From: Isoetes taiwanensis
Taxonomy: Eukaryota > Streptophyta > Lycopodiopsida > Isoetales > Isoetaceae
Length of the DNA: 64,000 nt
Assembly: GCA_021234155.1 (NCBI GenBank)
Contig: JAJEKV010000330.1
Span: forward strand, 188,001-252,000
Reading direction: 5' to 3'
Program-made: the position numbers and the translations under genes
Notes under the pieces: generated by a model
The model's input: only the letters and a program-made list of their open reading frames with translations
Databases searched by the model: none
Told to the model about the DNA's origin: nothing
Shown: positions 1 to 10,949 of the stretch, piece by piece
Numbering within the stretch: position 1 is the first letter of the stretch
How the letters are laid out: each line of letters opens with the position of its first letter

Positions 1-435
1 TCTGAAATATCATAACTTTGCAACTTACAAGCCCACCTCTGGATCTTTGGTTTATTAGTTGCTTTACCAAATAGCAATCCCATTGGATTTTTGCTTCATA
101 TGAACTTGAACTTGGCTTTCAGAAGTAGATGCCCACGCCTATTGATGAGGAACATGAGAAGCAGCAGCACTTTTTTCTATTCTAGTATATCTTTCTTCAA
201 GAGCAGACCATTGCTTGCTTGCAAAAACTATGGTGTGCTTTATCCCGCAAAATGGCTAAACCTATAGCCTTTTTAGTAACGATGATATAAACCTCAAATG
301 GCAGGCTCAAATCTGGTTTTTAAAAGAGTAGCTTCACATATGGATAAAATAAGAAAGTCAAAAGCTTCTTGGCACTCTGGGGTCCATGTGATAGGTATGT
401 GCTTGCTTTTGATTTAGAAAACTTCCCTATCTGGT
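1..435 (-). pseudogene. gypsy A: RT connection and degenerate RNase H start
   Basis: This is the reverse complement of 15941-16365. In the other copy the same stretch reads WTPECQEAF, then FEVYITVTKKAIGLAIL, the connection and start of the RNase H attached to reverse transcriptase in gypsy elements. The first catalytic Asp usual in VYTDAS-type RNase H is replaced (VYITVT), as known for Tat/Athila elements with an inactive RT-linked RNase H. The domain is cut by the window edge. Confidence 0.75.
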
Positions 436-1160
436 CAACTTAGAGATAGGACTTAAGATATGAGCAAAATTTGGGATATACATCCTAAGGAAACTTGTCA
501 TACCAATGAAACTCTTAACTTTGCTTCAAATTCTTGGGAGGTACCAGTTTTTTTGAGAGCTTCAACTTTATCTTGAGCAACTTGAATACCTTGGTTTGGA
601 TACTTCATGTCCCAAGAGTTGTCCTTTGGATGCAAAAAGATGCATTTTTTTGGATTTAGATTGACTCTGAAGTCCTGCATAGAGAACGATTTTTGCAAGC
701 AATTCCACATGATTATTAGCATGAGAACCCAAGCAAAGGTCATCGGATACACTCTAAATTCTTCAGACCATGGTTTTGAAAATGACATCCATGGCTCTTT
801 GGAAGGTAGCTGGAGCATTCATTAGGCCAAATGGCATTCTTTTCATAGCATAAGTACCCCGAGGGGGTGATAAATGAAGTCTTTGGCTGGTCTTCCTCTT
901 TGATACTAATGCGGTTAAACCACGAAAAACCATCCAAAAATGAGTACATGTCTTTTTCACGCTTGACATATAGGATTTCTTCCAAAAAGGCAAGGGATAG
1001 CAATCTTTTATAGTGGCTTTGTTCAAATCTCGATAATCTATGCAAATTCTCAAAGTTCCATTCTTTTTTTCCCTTTGGAACAATGCGGGATACCCATTCG
1101 GGGTTGATGATCTCTACAATGATTTTTGCATCCAACATCTTATGCAATTCATCTTTGATT
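436..1160 (-). pseudogene. gypsy A: reverse transcriptase
   Basis: Copies the element RNA into DNA in cytoplasmic particles. Translation of the minus strand gives [20 protein letters not shown] (fingers/palm), YAMKRMPFGLMNAPATFQRA (the PFGL box) and a thumb region. The YxDD active-site box is present only as VYP followed by a frame shift: a base is missing exactly at the two Asp codons (about 745-755). At least three frames are needed to follow the domain, so it is scored as a pseudogene, although the active-site break sits at a suspected CAG error site. Confidence 0.85.
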
Positions 1161-1514
1161 AGATCTAAAAGTGAAGCATTTATTCTTCTTAACTTACGGA
1201 AAAGGGCTTCTGACCCTCCTTAATTTTAATTTCAAATTGACATACCTCCTCTTTGATACCAATAAGCTCGAGAATAATCCCAAGCAAACACATCACTTCT
1301 CTCTTCAAAGAATTTATTGATCTCTTCCTTATTTTGTGTGTCAAAAGATCTCCCACAAGCAGAGTTCTTTCTGGCCATGCTTGTTGATTATAACTTCATT
1401 GATTGCCTTTTCACGGGATGCATTTATAACTAGGATGGGATGAGCTCCTTAGCCTCATCCTCATCGAAATCTTCCTCTGGTATAGCTCCCTCGGATAAAT
1501 AAGTCATCGAGTAT

Positions 1515-1890
1515 CTCGCACAAAGCATCGACTTCCCAATTACGCTCCCTTGGGATATGAGTAATTTCCCAAGAGGTAAAATGAGCAAGCATCCCCATTA
1601 CGGTTTCTCACGGAGCTCCATATCAGCATTCTTGGCTTGATATTCACCATTTACTGTCACGCAAACTAATTGTGAATCCCCATAGATATGTATGATTGAA
1701 ATATCCATAGCTCTAGCTTCTTGGAGACCTGCAATCAAAGCCTTGTATTCTTTGCATTAGAAGTTATTTGGGAAAAATTCTTCCTACCTTGGCCAAAAGT
1801 TTATTGGCGGTATCTTTTAATATAGGCTGCAGATGAAGCTACATTCAATTTCTTTGATATTCCTCCATCAAACCATAAACAACCTCTTAC
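1515..1890 (-). pseudogene. gypsy A: additional RNase H (RVT_3 type) upstream of RT
   Basis: This is the reverse complement of the domain at 8745-9110, with the same motifs: WFDGG near 1880, an AEY-type helix and a GDSQLV strand near 1670, and the IPRE...AD tail near 1530. It lies between protease and reverse transcriptase, as in the other copy, so the unusual order is a property of the element and not of one rearranged copy. The frame is broken by small indels. Confidence 0.7.
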
Positions 1891-2114
1891 GCCATCTTAG
1901 GAGGGTAGTGCACACTCTCTAATTAAAGGGATCAACTCAATTTTCCTGGTGCTAGGAGTTGCTAGACTATATGATCCTAGTGGTTCTTCTATAAGCATTT
2001 CTTTGATAAAATGTACCCGTCATTAAAGCCATAAGAACCGTCTTGATTGTAGATTGTGGCCACTTGAGTGCCATTTGAAATGGTGCATCTCCCTTGGACC
2101 AGATTGGCCTAGCA

Positions 2115-2573
2115 TCAACTTGTAGCCATCCACCTCCTTCCCGGCAAGAGATCATATATGTGCGTATCTTCTCCTAGATCTTCAAAAGCAACAACAACAA
2201 AATTGGCGGCTACAACAATACCTTCGGTGTTAACGGGGACCTTGGTCACAATTCCAACTGGTGCTATCTTAGCATTAGAAAAAGATTTTAACAAGACATA
2301 TGACCTTTTATCTATCTCGAGTCCACATTTTTTCATAACATGATATGGCATGATATTCAAAGGTGAGCCTCCATCTAACAACACATTGGAAAAAGAATAC
2401 CCTCCTAGAGTTCTTTGAGCACATAAAGGCACTGGATCCTCTTCATTTTGGGCGAGAATAAGATTAGTGGCATTAGCAACACCTACACAAGCTCTTTGCT
2501 TCACTAAAAGTAGTTTGTTGTAGTAACCTTTTCCTATAACCGGTGCAATTTTTAACAATGTAAATAAGTCCAC
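2115..2573 (-). pseudogene. gypsy A: aspartic protease
   Basis: Retropepsin-like domain that would process the polyprotein. The 152-codon open stretch contains NVLLDGGSPLNIMPYHVMKK, the plant-gypsy form of the active-site loop (D-G-G in place of D-T/S-G), followed by a conserved GIVTKVPVNT segment. It is open over its length but joined to neighbouring domains only through frame changes. It is a homologue of 8170-8469, with a small gap in the NTEGIV segment relative to that copy (NTFEGIV there). Confidence 0.8.
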
Positions 2574-2580
2574 ACTTACT

Positions 2581-3953
2581 TTAGAATTTTTTTAGTAAAA
2601 CATCCAACTCATCAAGGTCATGATCTTTCTTACCATATTTTTGTTGGGGAGGTGGAGCTATTTCTTGAGGAGGGGCCTCTATAACAGGTGGTGGTGGCGG
2701 TCTTTGATCTCCTAAAATGCTGGAACAAACTTGGTAGGCTCGGCAGGGTTTATGGGAATCTCCCATACTTACGGTTTGTACCACCATCACTTCTTGGTCT
2801 TTGGCATCTCGTGGCTTGTACAAACCTTATAGAGCTAGTAGGCTCTCGCAAATCTTACATGGGGAGTTGCCTCGGACTTCTTTTCCCTCTCTTGCTTGGC
2901 AAAATATTCTTTAACAAGATTGCATCGAGGTCGGTATGGCCAATTTCATTGCAAAAAGCCTGGTGGACATTCTCTACCAAAGTGACCTTTCTTTTTTACA
3001 TTTAGGACATATTTGCCAATAACAAATGTCATTTGGATGTGAAGTTCTATTGCAATGAATACATTAGGGGGTAAGTTCTACCTGCCCCGCTTGCCTTGAG
3101 CTCCACAAGTTGTTTGGTCACCTCTGCTAAAGCCTCGGTCACCTTTGTCAGGGTGCGCCTTGACTTCTAAAATCTGAGAATCAGCTTCTTCTTTTTCTTT
3201 TCTTTATGCACGGCATAAATAGGGATGAGAATGGTGAGATTCATAATGACCATCGATTGGCATCGGGGTAAAAAGGATCATGATGAAAGCTATGGTGTTT
3301 TTTACGGTAGAATAGAAAACATTTTGGTCAATTCGGTGGTCTTGGCAAAAACTTTGTAGATGGAATCAAAACAACCGCGACTTGAATCTTGATAAGCTTT
3401 CTGTGAATTTCTGGTGCGGAAGATAAGCCTTTAATGAAGGAGGATACCAAAAGAGTGTGGGAACAGTGACTTGAACTTTTGGCATCTATTCATGAAGGTA
3501 CTAAATCTCTCCTTATCTTGGCTCACACTTTCACTGCATAAATAGAGAAATTTTGCAACTCATTAACAAGATCTTTAGGAGCAAAGACGTTTTCCAAACT
3601 GTCCAAAAACTTGGTGACAAGATCATCCGAGGAAGTGGTTCCCATAAGCTTCTCATAAGTCGACCAAGCACCGACTTCACTTTCCTCTTTAAAACACTTT
3701 TCGAATTGTGATAGCTTGCATCCTTTTTGAAGCCAAAATCCACGTAATAGTCTTCAAAGGCTTTTAGAAAGGTATTAGCACTCATCTTTGGAATCAAAAG
3801 TAGGCAATGGGATAGGCATATTCAACTCAAACCGATAAGGCAAGCTTTGAAGTAATCCACTTGCAAAATTAGGGGAAGAGGTCTATCTCTAAAGGGTTAC
3901 GAAGTCTCGATCTTCCATTGGTTTCTGCTCGCTGGAAACTTTTGTTTTGGGGC
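2581..3953 (-). pseudogene. gypsy A: gag with two CCHC knuckles
   Basis: Structural protein packaging the element RNA. The likely start is the ATG at 3953 (MAPKQKFPA), a short leader downstream of the primer site. Conserved gag segments follow, including MSANTFLKAFEDYY near 3780. Two C-x2-C-x4-H-x4-C knuckles corresponding to 7600-7689 lie near 2926-3012. The C-terminal part (2581-2823) is proline-rich before the protease. Several frameshifts interrupt it. Confidence 0.75.
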
Positions 3954-3978
3954 CATGAGTTCGAAAATCCAGGTAGAT

Positions 3979-3996
3979 ATCTCGGTAGAACCTCCA
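3979..3996 (-). promoter_or_regulatory. primer-binding site of gypsy A, probably tRNA-Gln
   Basis: On the plus strand ATCTCGGTAGAACCTCCA ends in CCA and resembles, from memory, the 3' end of a tRNA-Gln; the minus strand is therefore an 18-nt complement able to prime reverse transcription. It lies three bases inside the LTR end at 4000, the expected spacing. The right-hand copy has lost this site. Confidence 0.65.
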
Positions 3997-3999
3997 AAA

Positions 4000-5911
4000 T
4001 GTTGACCCTAAACCCGGCTTAAGGATCAACCACAAGGAACCAACTTGAGCTTTCACTCAAATTGGGGTTAGAACCTCCAGATCACTTAAGGTGATCAATC
4101 TATGCAAGCAAATTTCAATGATAAGTCAAAAACTTGAAGTTTTGTACCTTTCCCATTTCGAGAAATTGACACCTTTGTCAAAAGCAGGTTGTGGTAATCG
4201 ATATGCAAATCGATTTTTGAGTCAACCACTTTGTAGACTTAGTCGGGAAAAGATGTAGGTACTCAATGGTAAAGCCGACCAAGTCAGAAATATAGTTTGT
4301 GAGTTATTCGAGCTCAAAGTGCGATCAAAATTTGGTCAATAGCGGTCAAAATCGGTGATGATCGAGATTGGAATTTTGGAGTTGCGGACGAGTTGTTGAG
4401 AATCTCCAAAGCAAATGTGCTTTAATGGTGATAAGGAATCTAGGCAAATGGTCGATTGTCATACGGATAAGCAAAAGTAATTTTGTATTTGGATTTGGCA
4501 AAATCTGGTCAAGAATAGTCAAAAGCAGAGTGCAAAAATTTCTAACTCAAGTTGTGAGTGGGATTTTTGGATTTTTCAAGGCATATAGGTTCCAGATGCT
4601 TCAAGGATTGATGGCAAATGGATCAAAGGTAATCAAAAGTACTCGGGGATTTTCTATAGAATTTTGAGCAGAGGAAAAATTGTAAAGGATCATAATGAGA
4701 GATAATTTCTTGAGATAGGCATCAAATTTCATTGATAGGAATGTAAATCAATCATAATAATGTTGGATAATAATAATTCAAGTACTTCAAAATCAACTTC
4801 AGGTCAATAAAAAGTTTCAATAGATAATTTCCAACCAAATCTCTTGTGACTTGATGGGGATTACTCGAGAGACTTCCAAAATCCTTCCAGTCATGCTCAA
4901 GAATGATCACAGTAAGGTTTATGCGCAACGGGCCTTCAAGAAAATCCTTTTGTCGAATCCCATGTTTTTATCTTAGTTTTCAAATGTTTGCTTAATCTTA
5001 GCCTTGATTGATGGGTTTTTATTCGGTTCATAAAGGGTGGGAAGGTCAAAATAGGTAGATTCCGGGGGCTCGGTGCCAAATCCGTGAGATTCGAGGTGGA
5101 AGCAGAAATTTAGGGTTCTTGTTTGTATTTTCTCGAGAAATAGCGATCACGATTTCGTATTTTTTTGCCGTATATCCATGGAATATCTTTGTATTTTTAT
5201 TTTTGCAAAGCTAGGCCATGGTTTTAAAAGGTCACTTATAGAAAATTGAAGAGGTGGATCACTTTAGCAATGGCAACCCTAATTTTTCTTTGGGAATATG
5301 CTAAGTCCTTGGGCATAATGGTCAAGAATATTCCATGAAGTATACAAGTGGCATGGCATAATGGTAAGGACTTGCAAAAGGGTCTTGGCTAGGGAAATTT
5401 GCAAAAACAAATGTCATATGAAGTGAGAAAGTATAGAGGCAATGGGGGAATGTGGATGTAATGGAGAAAGGAAAATTTGGGTAGGGCAAAATAAGGTAGG
5501 CAAGGGTAAACAAAAAGGAGGGTATGGGTGTGGGAAGAAATGGCTAGAAAATCTCAATGGATAGAGATAGAATATGAACAATGATTGGATGAGAATGGCT
5601 AAGGGATAAAATCAAGCACCATGGGGTCTTCCAAACTCTTTGACTTCCAATCTTCAAAAAATGTCTTCCAAACTTCATAACCCAGAATCTTCTAGAGCAT
5701 ACTTTTTGACTAAGCATCTTGACCTCGAATAAAGTACCTCATGTAAATTTGAACCTCGAGCACTTGTTGACCTGAAGAAGGAACATCCTTTGACCTCCAT
5801 ATCAATGTTAAATGCTAAGGGTCTTCCAAACTTTGACCTAGTCTTCTAAAGTAAATTGACCTAGTTTGAATGCATAGACCACAATTAGCATGTTGCCCTT
5901 TGGGGGCAACA
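4000..5911 (-). repeat. complete LTR of gypsy A (1912 bp)
   Basis: On the minus strand the repeat begins TGTTGCCCCCAAAGG at 5911 and ends CAACA at 4000, giving TGTTG...CAACA termini. Its boundaries are set by the primer site on one side and by comparison with 18703-20001, which is the same LTR in plus orientation, on the other. Two small ORFs inside are not conserved between copies and are not genes. Confidence 0.85.
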
Positions 5912-5928
5912 TCTTGGCGCTAGAGGGA

Positions 5929-6648
5929 GTACTTCAAAATCAACTTCAGGTCAATAAAAAGTTTCAATAGATAATTTCCAACCAAATCTCTTGTGACTTG
6001 ATCGGGGATTACTCAGAGACTTCCAAAATCCTTCCAGTCATGCTCAGCAATGATCACAGTAAGGTTTGTACGCTTCTGGGCCTTCAAGAAAATCCTTTTG
6101 TCGAATCCCATGTTTTTATCTTAGTTTTCAAATGTTTGCTTAATCTTAGCCTTGATTGATGGGTTTATTCGGTTCATAAAGGGTGGGAAGGTCAAAATAG
6201 GTAGATTCCGAGGGCTCTGGTGCCAAATCCGGCGAGATTCGAGGTGGAAGCAGAAATTTAGGGTTCTTGGCTGTATTTTCTCAGAAATAGCGCGATACGA
6301 TTTCGTATTTTTTGCCCGTATATCCATGGAATATGCTGTATTTTTTATTTTTGCAAAGCTAGGTCATGGTTTTAAAAGGTCACTTATAGAAAATTGAAGA
6401 GGTGGATCACTTTAGCAATGGCAACCCTAATTTTTCTTTGGGAATATGCTAAGTCCTTGGGCATAATGGTCAAGAATATTCCATGAAGTATACAAGTGGC
6501 ATGGCATAATGGTAAGGACTTGCAAAAGGGTCTTGGCTAGGGAAATTTGCAAAAACAAATGTCATATGAAGTGAGAAAGTATAGAGGCAATGGGGGAATG
6601 TGGATGTAATGGAGAAAGGAAAATTTGGGTAGGGCAAAATAAGGTAGG
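5929..6648 (-). repeat. extra partial LTR between the two gypsy copies
   Basis: About 720 bp nearly identical to 4783-5504 in the same (minus) orientation, so it is a duplicated internal piece of the LTR. At its right edge the sequence switches within GGTAGG/CCCC directly into plus-strand gag. It replaces the 5' LTR and leader that the plus copy should have, marking a rearrangement breakpoint. A 17-bp non-LTR filler (5912-5928) separates it from the complete LTR. Confidence 0.85.
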
Positions 6649-7815
6649 CCCCAAAACAAAAGTTTCCAGCAGAACAGGAACCAATGGAAGATCAGGAGAC
6701 TTCAGAACCCTTTAGAGATAGACCTCTTCCCCCTAATTTTGCAAGTGGATTACTTCAAAGCTTGCCTTATCAGTTTGAGTTGAATATGCCTATCCCATTG
6801 CCTACTTTTGATTCCAGCATGAGTGCTAATACCTTTCTAAAAGCCTTTGAAGACTATTACAGGGATTTTGGCTTCAAAAAAGGATGCAAGCTATCACAAT
6901 TCGAAAAGTGTTTTAAAGAGGAAAGTGAAGCTGGTGCTTGGTGACTTATGAGAAGCTTATGGGAACCACTTCTGGGATGATCTTGTCACCAAGTTTTTGG
7001 ACGGGTTTGGAAAAGCGTCTTTGCTCCTAAAGATCTTGTTAATGAGTTGCAAAATTTCTCTATTTATGCGGTGAAAGTGTGAGCCGGTATAAGGAGAGAT
7101 TTAGTACCTTCATGAATAGATGCCAAAAAGTTCAAGTCCTTTGTTCCCACACTCTTTTTGGTATCCTCCTTCATTAAAGGCTTATCTTCGGACCAGAAAT
7201 TCACGGGAAGCTTATCAAGATTCAAGGCTGCGAGAAGGTTTTGATTCCATCTACAAAGTTTTGCCAAGACCACTTTGAATTGACCAAAATGTTTTCTATT
7301 CTACCAGAAAAACACCATAGCTTTCATCATGATCCTTTTTACCCCGATGCCATGGTTTGATGGTCATTATGAATCTCACCATTCTGTCCCTATTTATTTG
7401 TGCATAAAGAAAAGAAAAAGAAGAAAAGCTGATTCTCAGATTTTAGAAGTCAAGGCAGAGACGACAAAGGTGACTGAGGCTTTAGCAGAGGTGACCAAAC
7501 AACTTGTGGAGCTCAAGGCAAGCGGGCAGGTAGAACTTACCACGAATGTATTCATTGCAATAGAACTTCACATCCGGTGACATTTGTTATTGGCAAATAT
7601 GTCCTAAATGTAAAAAGAAAGGTCACTTTGGTAGAGAATGTCCAGTCTGTGCTTTTTGCAATGAAATTGGCCATACTGACCTCGGATGCCTTTGTTAAAG
7701 AATATTTTGCCAAGCAAGAGAGGGAAAAGAAGTTTGAGGCAACTCCCCATGTAAGATTTGCAGAGCCTACTAGCTCTATAAGGTTTGTACAAGCCACGAG
7801 AGATGCCAAAGACTG
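6649..7815 (+). pseudogene. gypsy B: gag, start lost
   Basis: Starts in mid-leader (PKQKFPAEQEP) because the ATG present in the other copy at 3953 has been replaced by LTR sequence; the next ATG is at 6684. The first part is open to 6944, then frames change several times. Two CCHC knuckles (CPKCKKKGHFGREC and CAFCNEIGHTDLGC) are encoded at 7600-7689 in a different frame from the longest ORF there. It would be the RNA-packaging capsid/nucleocapsid protein. Confidence 0.75.
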
Positions 7816-8169
7816 AAGAAGTGATGGTGGTACAAAACCGGAAGTATGGGAGATTCCCATAAACCTCTTGAGCCTACCAAGTTTGTTCCGAGCATTTTAG
7901 GAGATCAAGACCGCTTTGCCACCACCACCTGTTATAGAGGCCCCTCCTCAAGAAATAGCTCCACCTCCCCAACAAAAAATATGGTAAGAAAGATCATGAC
8001 CTTGATGAGTTGGATGTTTTACTAAAAAATTCTAAAGTAAGTGTGGACTTATTTACATTGTTAAAAATTGCACCGGTTATAGGGAAAAGTTACTACAACA
8101 AACTACTTTTAGTGAAGCGGTAGCTTGTGTAGGTGTTGCTAATGCCACTAATCTTATTCTCGGCCCAAA

Positions 8170-8469
8170 ATGAAGAGGATCGGTGCCTTTATGTGCTTAG
8201 CAACTCTAGGAGGGTATTCTTTTTCCAATGTGTTGTTAGATGGAGGCTCACCTTTGAATATCATGCCATATCATGTTATGAAAAAATGTGGACTCGAGAT
8301 AGATAAAAGGTCATATGTCTTGTTAAAATCTTTTTCTAATGCTAAGATAGCACGAGTTGGAATTGTGACCAAGGTCCCTGTTAACACCTTTGAAGGTATT
8401 GTTGTAGCTGCCAATTTTGTTGTTGTTGTTGCTTTTGAAGATCTAGGAGAAGATCTGAGACATATATGA
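8170..8469 (+). pseudogene. gypsy B: aspartic protease
   Basis: Open 99-codon segment with NVLLDGGSPLNIMPY, matching the protease of gypsy A. The upstream junction (CLATLGGYSF) differs from the other copy (CAQRTLGGYSF) by a small indel. The domain keeps its catalytic loop but is not in frame with gag or the downstream domains. Confidence 0.8.
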
Positions 8470-8744
8470 TCTCTTCTTTTGGGAAGGAGGTGGATGGCTA
8501 CGAGTTGATGCTAGGCCAATCTGGTGCGAAGGGAGATGCACCATTTCAAATGGCACTCAAGTGGCCACAATCTACAATCAAGACGGTTCTTATGGCTTTA
8601 ATGACGAGGTACATTTTATCAAAGAAATGCTTATAGAAGAACCACTAGGATCATATAGTCTAGCAACTCCTAGCACCGGGGAAAATTGAGTTGATCCCTT
8701 TAATTAGAGAGTGTGCACTACCCTCCGAAGATGGCGAGAAGAGG

Positions 8745-9110
8745 TTGTTTATGGTTTGATGGAGGAATATCAAAGAAATTGAATGTAGCTTCATCTGCGG
8801 CTATATTAAAAGATCGCCAATAAACTTTTGGCCAAGGTAGGAAGAATTTTTCCCCAAATAACTTCTAATGCAGCAGAATACAAGGCTTTGATTGCAGGGT
8901 CTCCAAGAAGCTAGAGCTATGGATATTTCAATCATACATATCTATGGGGATTCACAATTAGTTTAGGCATAGGGTAAATGGTGAATATCAAGCCAAGAAT
9001 GCTGATATGGAGCTCGAGAGAAACCAGGTAATGGGGATGCTTGCTCATTTTACCTCTTGGGAAATTACTCATATCCCAAGGGAGCGAATTGGGAAGGCGA
9101 TGCTTTGTTT
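8745..9110 (+). pseudogene. gypsy B: additional RNase H (RVT_3 type) before RT
   Basis: RNase H removes RNA from the RNA-DNA hybrid during reverse transcription. Visible motifs in order are WFDGGISKKLNV (first Asp), NAAEYKALIAGL (Glu), IYGDSQLV (second Asp) and IPRERNWE-DAL with the last acidic residue, so the D-E-D-D set is represented, although across frameshifts near 8812, 8900 and 8965. In Tat elements such a second, archaeal-like RNase H is known between the RT-linked RNase H and integrase; here it sits between protease and reverse transcriptase. Confidence 0.7.
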
Positions 9111-9479
9111 GTGCGTAGATACTCGATGACTTATTTATCCGAGGGAGCTATACAGGAGGAGGAAGATTTCGATGAGGATGAGGCTAAGGAGCTGTCCCAT
9201 CCTAGTTATAAATGCATCCGGGGGAAAAGGCAATCAATGAAGTTATAATCAACAAGCATGGCCAGGAAAGAACTCTGTTTGTGGGAGATCTTTTTGACAC
9301 ACAAAATAAGGAAGAGATCAATAAATTCTTTGAAGAGAGAAGTGATGTGTTTGCTTGGGATTATTGAGAGCTTATTGGTATCAAAGAGGAGGTATGTCAA
9401 TTTGAAATTAAAATTAAGGAGGGCTGTAAGCCCTGTTTTCGAAGTTAAGAAGAATAAATGCTTCACTTTTAGATCTAAT
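9111..9479 (+). other. gypsy B: linker between RNase H and RT
   Basis: Acidic linker reading YLSEGAIQEEEDFDEDEAKEL followed by a poorly conserved stretch, also present in gypsy A (about 1165-1500). It has no recognised domain; it probably leads into the reverse transcriptase N-terminus. Confidence 0.5.
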
Positions 9480-10210
9480 CAAAGATGAATTGCATAAGAT
9501 GTTGGATCAGAGGTGTCATTGTAGAGATCATCAACCACGAATGGGTATCCTGCATTGTTCCAAAGTGGAAAAAAGAATGGAACTTTGAGAATTTGCATAG
9601 ATTATCGAGATTTGAACAAAGCCACTATAAAAGATTGCTATCCCTTGCCTTTTTTGGAAGAAATCCTATATCTTTGTTGCGAGGAAAAGACATGTACTCA
9701 TTTTGGATGGTTTTGAGGGGTTTAACCAGTTAGTATCAAAGAGGAAGACCAGCCAAAGACTTCATTTATCACTCCCTGGGGGTACTTATGCTATGAAAAG
9801 AATGCCATTTGGCCTAATGAATGCTCCAGCTACCTTCAAAAAGAGCCATGGATGTCATTTTCAAAACCATGGCTCTTGAAGAATTTAGAGTGTATCGGAT
9901 GACCTTTGCTTGGGTTCTCATGCTAATAATCATGTGGAATTGCTTGCAAAAATCTGTTCTCTATGCAGGACTTCAGGAGTCAATCTAAATCCAAAAAAAT
10001 GCATCTTTTTTGCATCCAAAGGACAACTCTTGGGACATGAAGTATCCAGCCAAGGTATTCAAGTTGCTCAAGATAAAGTTGAAGCTCTCAAAAAACTGGT
10101 ACCTCCCAAGAATTTGAAGCAGGTTAAGAGTTTCATTGGTATGACAAGTTTCCTTAGGATGTATATCCCAAATTTTGCTCATATCTTAAGTCCTATCTCT
10201 AAGTTGACCA
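9480..10210 (+). pseudogene. gypsy B: reverse transcriptase, split by copia insertion
   Basis: Fingers and palm are recognisable in several frames: an [18 protein letters not shown]-like region near 9590-9640 (broken), YAMKRMPFGLMNAPATF at about 9787-9837, and the thumb VNLNPKKCIFFASKGQLLGH at 9910-10211. The YxDD box at about 9892-9906 reads TATCGGATGACC, one base short of an in-frame Tyr-x-Asp-Asp. The coding stretch stops at 10211 at the copia insertion and resumes at 15941. Confidence 0.85.
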
Positions 10211-10215
10211 GGATA

Positions 10216-10929
10216 TGTTAATATTTGTTCAGCTTATAGTTGACAATGATGAACCTATTTGTCTGACTAACTGTGATCTCTGTGATGTAAGACAAGGATC
10301 AAAAAGCAAGAAATGATGATACTCATTATGGTTACACTATAGAGTTGAGATTGAATGTTAAATCTCGAAATGGAACCTAGATTGAAGTGTTTATTAAATC
10401 TTGGTTTCAATGGTTTGAAAAAAGGCCCGATATCATGACCAGGCCTGTGGGATATATGTGCATGGAAGTTCTTCTCAGTTTAGCAGTTTGATCGGCTCCT
10501 ACACCGCCGGATTTGCTTGTATATATCCAAGGGAGGTTGTATTAGCAGGCACGGCTTCATAAGATTATTCAGGAGATGTTTGAAGGACGATTTACTCAGG
10601 AAGCCGACGGTCAACTGTAGCTACAGTGTATTGGTCAATACCATAGCTACAGTGGCAGTGCTACAGTGACCATTAAGGTTTATTTTAATGGTTCTATTTG
10701 AAGTTACCTTTGAATTATTGTGTGGTCGAACTTAAGAATATTTTGTGCTTATGTTTGCTTCACTCTCACTAGAGGAAGTTGTTTGTGATTATTTGAAATT
10801 GGCTTGCTTTGATCAAGTTGGGATTAGTGACCATATTGTGGCTCCCAAACTTGAAAATTCATAAGCAAAGTGACTCAAGGAAATAAGTTATCTTGCTAGG
10901 CATTTATCTAAGGTCATCTTTTTCTAACA
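10216..10929 (+). repeat. copia 5' LTR (714 bp)
   Basis: Begins TGTTAATATTTGTTCAGC and ends TTTTTCTAACA, followed by one G and then the primer site. The paired 3' LTR has the same ends. It should hold the promoter of the element; no single TATA box stands out. Confidence 0.95.
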
Positions 10930-10930
10930 G

Positions 10931-10943
10931 TGGTATCAGAGCC
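10931..10943 (+). promoter_or_regulatory. copia primer-binding site (tRNA-iMet)
   Basis: TGGTATCAGAGCC, the classic copia primer site complementary to the 3' end of initiator tRNA-Met, one base after the LTR. Confidence 0.95.
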
Positions 10944-10949
10944 ACAGAT

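Larger units (their letters stand above)
1..5911 (-). mobile_element. Ty3/gypsy element A (Tat-like), integrase end beyond the window
   Basis: LTR retrotransposon read from 5911 down to 1. In order it shows a complete 5' LTR, a tRNA primer site, gag with CCHC knuckles, an aspartic protease, an extra RNase H, a reverse transcriptase and the beginning of the RT-linked RNase H; integrase and 3' LTR must lie left of base 1. Base 1 matches about base 16365 of the plus-strand copy, so the two copies form a large inverted arrangement. The long LTR, the degenerate RT-linked RNase H and the additional RNase H point to the Tat branch of gypsy elements, which is an inference from family knowledge. Frames are broken repeatedly, so the copy as given is not coding-competent. 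Confidence 0.9.
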
